From Bubalus kerabau (taxonomy: Eukaryota; Chordata; Mammalia; Artiodactyla; Bovidae), in assembly GCF_029407905.1 (NCBI RefSeq), contig NC_073645.1, positions 47,493,501 through 47,557,500 of the forward strand: a stretch of 64,000 nucleotides of DNA. The letters run 5' to 3'. The translations under genes and the position numbers were made by a program. The notes under the pieces were generated by a model. The model had not been told where the DNA came from, made no database searches, and saw nothing but the letters and a program-made list of their open reading frames with translations. Shown piece after piece: positions 59,015 through 64,000 of the stretch; position 1 is the first letter of the stretch; every line of letters starts with the position of its first letter.

Positions 59015-59407
59015 TTCACACACAGCAAACTTTATTCTTCACGCCAGGTTTGTCAGTGCTCAGCACGAGGGCGTATCTGCTTCTTCCCCAAACACAGCAA
59101 GTGACAGGGACACGCGGTCAGCCCGAGTGGCCAGCGAGCTCTGTCTGGCTTCCTTCCTGCCGCTGGAGGAGCTGTGCGCGCCGGGCAAGGGTCCGCGCTG
59201 GCCTCCCTGGGGGGACGCCAGGTGCCTGCGGGCCTGATGCCGGCCCCACGGCCTGTCCGGTCCCGGGTGCTGGGCAGGGGGCAGGGGGTGTTCTCCTCGG
59301 GCAGGAGGCAGAAGCATGAGGGCATAGGCCTCCTGGGAGCCCCTGTCAATGCCTGGCTCCACATGGAAGCAGCAGCCCAGCCAGGGGAGGGTGCCGGGGC
59401 CTCACAC
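59015..59407 (-). other. UROS: UROS 3' UTR
   Basis: About 390 GC-rich bases between the stop codon and the polyadenylation signal, free of recognisable repeats. Confidence 0.75.
59031..59036 (-). terminator. UROS polyadenylation signal
   Basis: TTTATT on the + strand, AATAAA on the gene strand, about 370 bases after the stop. Confidence 0.75.
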
Positions 59408-59542
59408 TCAGCACGTGTGGGGCTGGAGCGTCGTCCTAATGCCGGCGGCCAGGGCGCGTGGCGTGGGGCTCTCCGCGGTGCAGCTCACGGGCAGGCCCTG
59501 TGCGGCCAGGGCATGGGCCGTGGTGGGGCCGATGGCCACGAA
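59408..59542 (-). CDS. UROS: UROS last coding exon
   Basis: 45 codons including stop: begins FVAIGPTTAHALAAQGLPVS and ends LQPHTC-stop. The IGPTT loop lines the substrate cleft in this family. Confidence 0.96.
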   Translation of the reverse strand, partial: FVAIGPTTAHALAAQGLPVSCTAESPTPRALAAGIRTTLQPHTC

Positions 59543-62500
59543 CTGCAGGGAGAAGACAGAAGGGTCTCAGCGGAGCCACAGGCCTCGGTTGGGGGTTGGA
59601 GGGGAAGCAGGAGGAGGTGGGTGCAGGGCCCGTCGGACATCCTGTTAGGACGACGTCTGGAATCGGTCAGGACCTCCGTGGTGGGAGCACAGAACAAAGC
59701 CTGGAAAGGGGCTCTCTGTGAGGCAGGGGCCCGGAGCCAGGGGGTCAGGTTCAAACAGCAGCTCCACAGGATAGTGGCCTCAGGGTGACCTACCCTCTGC
59801 GGGCCTCCGTCCCCACCTCCATGAAGCAGAAAGGTTAACAGCTTTGCTCATCCGGCTGCTCCAAGGGCTGGATGAGCAACACGTGTAACCACTTGGCCCG
59901 TGCCTGGCACAGACCCACACCTGGTGCCCATCGGTGGTCACAGGACCATCGTTATCCTAAGTTAGAAGCTTCAGTGGCCTGGGCCACGTTTTGCTGTGAC
60001 TCTGGCCCCTGCCAGCTGTCATTGCAAGTCACTTAGCCTTTCCGATCCTCAGTTTTCTCATCTGTGAAAGGGGCTCAATCACCCTGCCTCTCAGTGCTGG
60101 CTTGGGGCGGGGGTGGTGAAATGGGAAGATTGACAGCTTCAGGCAGAGAGAAGGTGCTCATCTCACCCCACTCTGTGATCACACCACTGACAGGGACCTG
60201 CCCAGGAGTGGTCTGTGACGGTGAGCCCCAGAAGATGGCAGCCCCTGCCCGGCACCCCCATCTACCCCTCCCCAGGCAGGCTGGCAGGAGAGAGGACGAG
60301 ATACCGCCTTCGCACCATCTTAGGAAGCCGTGGCCTGGTGCTCCTCCCCAGGGGTGTGTGGGGGGCAAGGAAGGAGGCTGCTCGCACAGAAGCTGGGGCT
60401 CTTGGAACCCCCACACTTCCACCCCTTCCACAAAGCAGCTACCCCTTAAGAGACCTCCCTAAGGCAAAAAATTGAAGCTGGACCCCTACCTCACACCATG
60501 CACAAACATTAACTCAAAACAGATCAGAGGCCTCAATGTCAGAGCTAAAACTGCAACAGAACACAGCAGTGAATGTTCATGACCGGGGACGAGGCAATGG
60601 TTTCTGAGACACACGATGAAAACCATAGCAACAAAATAGAACACTGGTTAAAACAAACTTCTGTGCCTCAAAGACGGAGAGGGCAATGGCACCCCACTCC
60701 AGTACTTTTGCCTGGAAAATCCCATGGACGGAGGAGCCTGGTAGGCTGCAGTCCATGGGGTCGTTAGAGTCGGACACGACTGAGCGACTTCACTTTCATT
60801 TTTCACTTTCATGCATTGGAGAAGGAAATGGCAACCCACTCCAGTGTTCTTGCCCAGAGAACCCCAGGGACGGGGAAGCCTGGTAGGCTGCCGTCTCCGG
60901 GGTGACACAGAGTCGGACACGACTGAAGTGACTCAGCAGTAGCAGTGCCTCAAAGAACACCATCAACACAGCAAAAAGACAACTCATGGAATGGGAAGAA
61001 GTTTGTGCAAATCATATATCTAATACGGTACTTGCATCCAAAAAAAAAAAAGAACTCTTACAACTCAATACCAAAAAGACAAATAACCTAGTTTAAAAGT
61101 GGCAAGGATGTGAACAGACGTTTCTCTTAAGAAGATATCAAAATGGTAAGACTCAGGGAACTCAAGTTGGTGCTCTGTGATAACCTAGAGGGGTGGGAAG
61201 GGGCGGGAGGTGGGAGAGAGATTAAAGAGCGAAGGGACAGGTGTACACATAAGGTGAATTCATGTTGATGCATGACAGAAATCAAACCAATATTGTAAAG
61301 TAAAGATAAATAAATATAAAAAAATGTTTAAAAAAGAAGGTATCAAAACGGTCATCATGCCCATGAAAAGATGCTCAGTGTCTTTAGTCATTAGGGAAAT
61401 CCTAACCCAAACCACTAAGAAACTACTTCATACCCACTAGAATGGCTATAATCATAAAGACAAAAAAAAAAAAAAAAAAGTGTTGGCAAAAATATGGAGA
61501 AATTAGAATCCTCATATATTGCTGGTGGGACTGCAAAATGGTACAGCCACTTTTGAACACAGTTTGGCAACTGTTCAGAATATCAGACATAAAGTCACCA
61601 TATGAGCTAGCAACTCTACTCAGGTATACACTCAAGAGAAATGAGAACACGTGTTCACACACACAAAAGCCTGTGTTTAAATGTTCAGCTATTACTCATG
61701 ATGGCTCAAAAGAGGATACAGTCCACACGTCCATCAGCTGATGAATGGATAAATAAAAGGTGGTATATTCACAGAATGGACTGTTGTCTGGTAACGCAGA
61801 AGAATGAAGAACCGATACATGACGACATGGGTGAGCCCTGAAGCGATCGGGCTAAGTGAAACGAGCCAGTCACCGCAGGCTGTATACGGTGAGACTCCGT
61901 TTGTATGAGAAGTCCAGAGCGCAGGGAGATCCGCAGAGACGGGGAGAAGGCCACTGGGGGCTGGGGGCTGGGGCGTGGCTCTCATGGCCACGCGGTTTCT
62001 TTCGTGGTATTAAAATGTTCCAGAACGGGAGGGTGATGGTGCCACAACCCCGTGAATGACTAAACCCCTGAATTGCAGACTTTAAAAGGTACATGTTTAA
62101 GTCATAAAAAGTGAATTTCATGGTGTGTGAGTTATATCTCAATAAAGCTGCTTTTTTCTCAAAAAAAAAATAAAAAAATAAAAAAAGAAAGAAAGAAACT
62201 CCCTAAAGTCGGGAACTGGCAAATAGAAAGCATAATTTCAGCAGAAGCAATCTGGTCACAAGATGACGTTTCCACGTGAGCCTTTTATTCCCCCTGACGT
62301 GGGCTGGTCACAGGAGCGGGGGGGCATCTAGAGAGCTCTGCTGTCAGACTCACCACCAGGGGCCTGGCTGGACCCACGGAGCTCGCGGGGCTGGACCCAG
62401 GCTGTGGACGGGGCCCCTGGAGCAGGGCAGCCCACTCCCCACCGGGCCCCCAACAGCCCAGCGCTAAGGCCAGTGTTCTGTCTCTGGGCACCTGCCTGGG

Positions 62501-63324
62501 GCTGGGGTGGGAGTGGGGAACCAGTCTATAAGGCAGAGACAGTCCCGACCCCCTGGTGTGCTGGGGCCTGTGCTGGGGGCTCCCAGTCACACCAGCAGCC
62601 CCTCCCCAGTCCCCCTCGGGCCCTTTAAGAGCATCCCCATTACAGGGCTGTGATTACTTGCCAACTCCTAAAGAGTACGAATGGAAATCCTTTGAGTTAA
62701 AAACCACAAAAAGGAGAAAGGATTTTAGAATAGATAATTTCAAGACAGATGGGAAACAAGGGGAAGCATGCTCATAACTGAGCCAGGCCTTGAGCTAAGG
62801 GCTTGACTTAATTCTTTCAATGGACCTATCAGGGAAGACCATGTGCATGTCTACAAAGACCACAAAGGGCTAATTGTCCTCACGCTGCACAGGCTCACAG
62901 AGATTAAGTAACTTGTCCAAGAGCACCAGCCAGGAAGCGGTGCTGTGAGCTGTGCGCAGGGGCCCGGGAGTCCTGATGCCCGCGCTGCACAGCACGAGGA
63001 CTTCTGGACCAGGGGTGGAACTCCCCGAGGTGGAAGTGCAGAGGCCTGACCCCTGGACCGCAGGACAGTCCAGCCCTGCCTTTTCTCCAGAGCTGCCATC
63101 AGGGACTCTGCGAGGTCAGGAGTGCTTTGACTTCGCATGGAAATTCTAGGATAATTAGTAAAAGCTAAAACAAACAAACAAAAGAATCTGAAAGAAAAAG
63201 ATCAAAAGCCCACTGAATATCTTACCTTAATTTGGCCAATGCTGTCACCAGATAACTCTTGAATATGCTGGAGACTGTGTGTCAGGCCAGAGGGACTGAA
63301 AAATGTGATGCTGGCGGGAACACC
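59408..63324 (-). CDS. UROS: UROS, uroporphyrinogen-III synthase, last two coding exons (partial)
   Basis: Cytosolic heme-pathway enzyme that cyclises hydroxymethylbilane to uroporphyrinogen III with inversion of ring D. The two exons encode 33 and 44 residues corresponding to human positions 188-220 and 221-264/265. Residues known as sites of porphyria mutations in human UROS are intact: Gly188, Ser212, Gly225, Thr228 and Pro248. The C-terminus is QPHTC, one residue shorter than the human form I remember. Splice sites are canonical (CTCCAG acceptor and AAG|GTAAG donor for the first; CTGCAG acceptor for the last). The remaining exons lie beyond 64,000. The gene runs tail-to-tail with EDRF1. 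Confidence 0.96.
59985..60105 (-). repeat. MIR-like ancient SINE
   Basis: AGTCACTTAGCCTTTCCGAT and CTCAGTTTTCTCATCTGTGA match the MIR core in minus orientation. Confidence 0.65.
60663..60956 (+). repeat. Bov-A2 dimeric SINE inserted in the L1
   Basis: Element at 60,675-60,944 flanked by GTGCCTCAAAGA at 60,663-60,674 and 60,945-60,956, a perfect 12-base duplication. Confidence 0.92.
61141..61338 (+). repeat. Younger L1 3' end inserted in the older L1
   Basis: About 190 bases of ruminant L1 3' terminus (GGGGCGGGAGGTGGGAGAGA) with A-rich tail, flanked by near-identical GAAGATATCAAAATGG and GAAGGTATCAAAACGG. Confidence 0.7.
62780..62965 (+). repeat. MIR SINE (ancient)
   Basis: CACAGAGATTAAGTAACTTG followed by TCCAAGAGCACCAGCCAGGA, in MIR order. 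Confidence 0.65.
63226..63324 (-). CDS. UROS: UROS penultimate coding exon
   Basis: 33 codons: GVPASITFFSPSGLTHSLQH, then IQELSGDSIGQIK. Phase 0 at both ends. Differences from human are at positions 203 (His), 206 (Gln), 215 (Ser) and 217 (Gly). Confidence 0.96.
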
Positions 63325-63369
63325 CTGGAGAGGGGAGAACAGAGTCAGTCCCTTGCTAGGGGCTGAGGA

Positions 63370-63634
63370 GAAAGATGCTCCCCAGCCAATCACCATCACC
63401 CCTGGAGCCCAGGGTGCACCCTGGAACAGCCTGGAGGCATTCGCAGCAGGAGGGTCCCCACTGAGAGATGCTCCCCAGATGGTGACCACCCCTGGAGCCC
63501 AGGGTGCACCCTGGGGGCATTCGCAGCAGGAGGGTCCTCACTGAGAGATGCTCCCCAGCTGGTCACCATCACTCCTGGAGCCCAGGGTGCACCCCGGGAT
63601 AGCCCGGGGGCATTCGCAGCAGAAGGGTTCCCAC
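63370..63634. repeat. Three-copy tandem repeat, 80-93-base unit, UROS intron
   Basis: GATGCTCCCCAG recurs at 63,374, 63,467 and 63,547. Each unit holds CCTGGAGCCCAGGGTGCACC and GGCATTCGCAGCAG. It starts about 45 bases upstream (on the gene strand) of the UROS penultimate exon acceptor. Confidence 0.9.
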
Positions 63635-64000
63635 TGGTTTGGGTCCTGGGCTCCCTAGAGATGGAGCCCGGGGGAGGCTGGGTGCTGTTTCCTGGGCACT
63701 CTGCCGCCTTCGGTCTGCGTCTGCCCGGCCAGAGGACACAGGCACCGGGGACCCAGCACCCAGGCGAGTGGACAGCGCCTCCAGCTCCTGTGGCCAAAGA
63801 GCACCGATCAAGTCAGACAGCAGCGAGCCTGCTCCCTGGCCCTCTCCGTGCCTTCTGGAGATGGAGCAGACAGATGGGCCCATTGGGCCTCTCTGCTCTG
63901 GTTGGTGCTAACAGGGCCTCTCAGGCCAGCAAGGCATTCGGAAGCCTGTCCTGGGAGAGGAAGGGGAGGCGTCTTCTTGGGTGCAGACGTGGAAAGCTCC
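63635..64000 (-). other. UROS: UROS intron, no exon seen
   Basis: GC-rich intronic DNA to the window edge. The preceding UROS exon (encoding residues before 188) is not in the window. Confidence 0.7.

Larger units (their letters stand above)
60470..62170 (+). mobile_element. Old L1 3' region, interrupted twice
   Basis: L1 text runs 60,470-60,674, 60,957-61,140 and 61,340-62,160, separated by a Bov-A2 and by a younger L1 3' end. The last part includes GCTGGTGGGACTGCAAAATG and ends near ATATCTCAATAAAGCTG with A-rich tail. No open frame survives. Confidence 0.75.
59543..63225 (-). other. UROS: UROS last intron
   Basis: 3.7-kb intron filled in its centre by nested L1, Bov-A2 and MIR elements. 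No alternative exon seen. Confidence 0.8.

Noticed and set aside
59174..59788. 204-codon + strand frame
   Set aside because: It is the GC-rich antisense of the UROS last exon and 3' UTR; the UROS frame on the other strand explains the openness.

Overview
This is mammalian nuclear DNA from a pecoran ruminant (cattle, sheep, goat or a close relative). The lineage is shown by the repeats: ruminant tRNA-derived SINEs (Bov-tA, Bov-A2 and related types) occur every few hundred to few thousand bases, and several 5'-truncated BovB (RTE-type) LINE copies are present. Bacterial-style features (operons, RBS, CRISPR) do not apply. The gene content matches the region orthologous to human 10q26.

Layout. 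Positions 1-10,850 are repeat-dense and hold no gene I can support. A CpG-rich promoter (about 10,850-11,700) opens EDRF1 on the + strand. All 25 coding exons of EDRF1 could be placed between 11,524 and 44,463. Every intron is GT-AG, the phases join without a break, and the product is 1,237 residues; a polyadenylation signal lies at 45,135. From 45.2 to 59.0 kb is an intergenic interval of SINEs, an AT-only block and an ERV LTR fragment. It also holds two exons (54,119-54,272 and 55,208-55,309) that join in phase into a 78-residue single-pass membrane microprotein resembling the FAM24 family. The last two coding exons of UROS (uroporphyrinogen III synthase) lie on the - strand at 63,226-63,324 and 59,408-59,542, with a polyadenylation signal at 59,031-59,036; the rest of UROS is beyond the right edge.

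How the genes relate. EDRF1 (erythroid differentiation) and UROS (heme synthesis) are convergent neighbours, both tied to red-cell biology. In the human order as I remember it, MMP21 lies between them. I see no recognisable MMP21 exon here, which fits reported loss of the MMP21 left-right module in even-toed ungulates, and a FAM24-like gene sits in that interval instead. These two observations are the most interesting in the window.

Other notable structure: three different tandem arrays close to functional sites (EDRF1 intron 1, the intron just before EDRF1 exon 19, and the UROS intron just before its penultimate exon); two BovB copies sharing the same 15-base in-frame deletion in the reverse-transcriptase active-site motif; an inverted Bov-A2 pair; and nested insertions with clear target-site duplications. 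Family names were assigned by eye from remembered sequences; no searches were run. Repeat boundaries are accurate to about 10-20 bases unless a target-site duplication is given.
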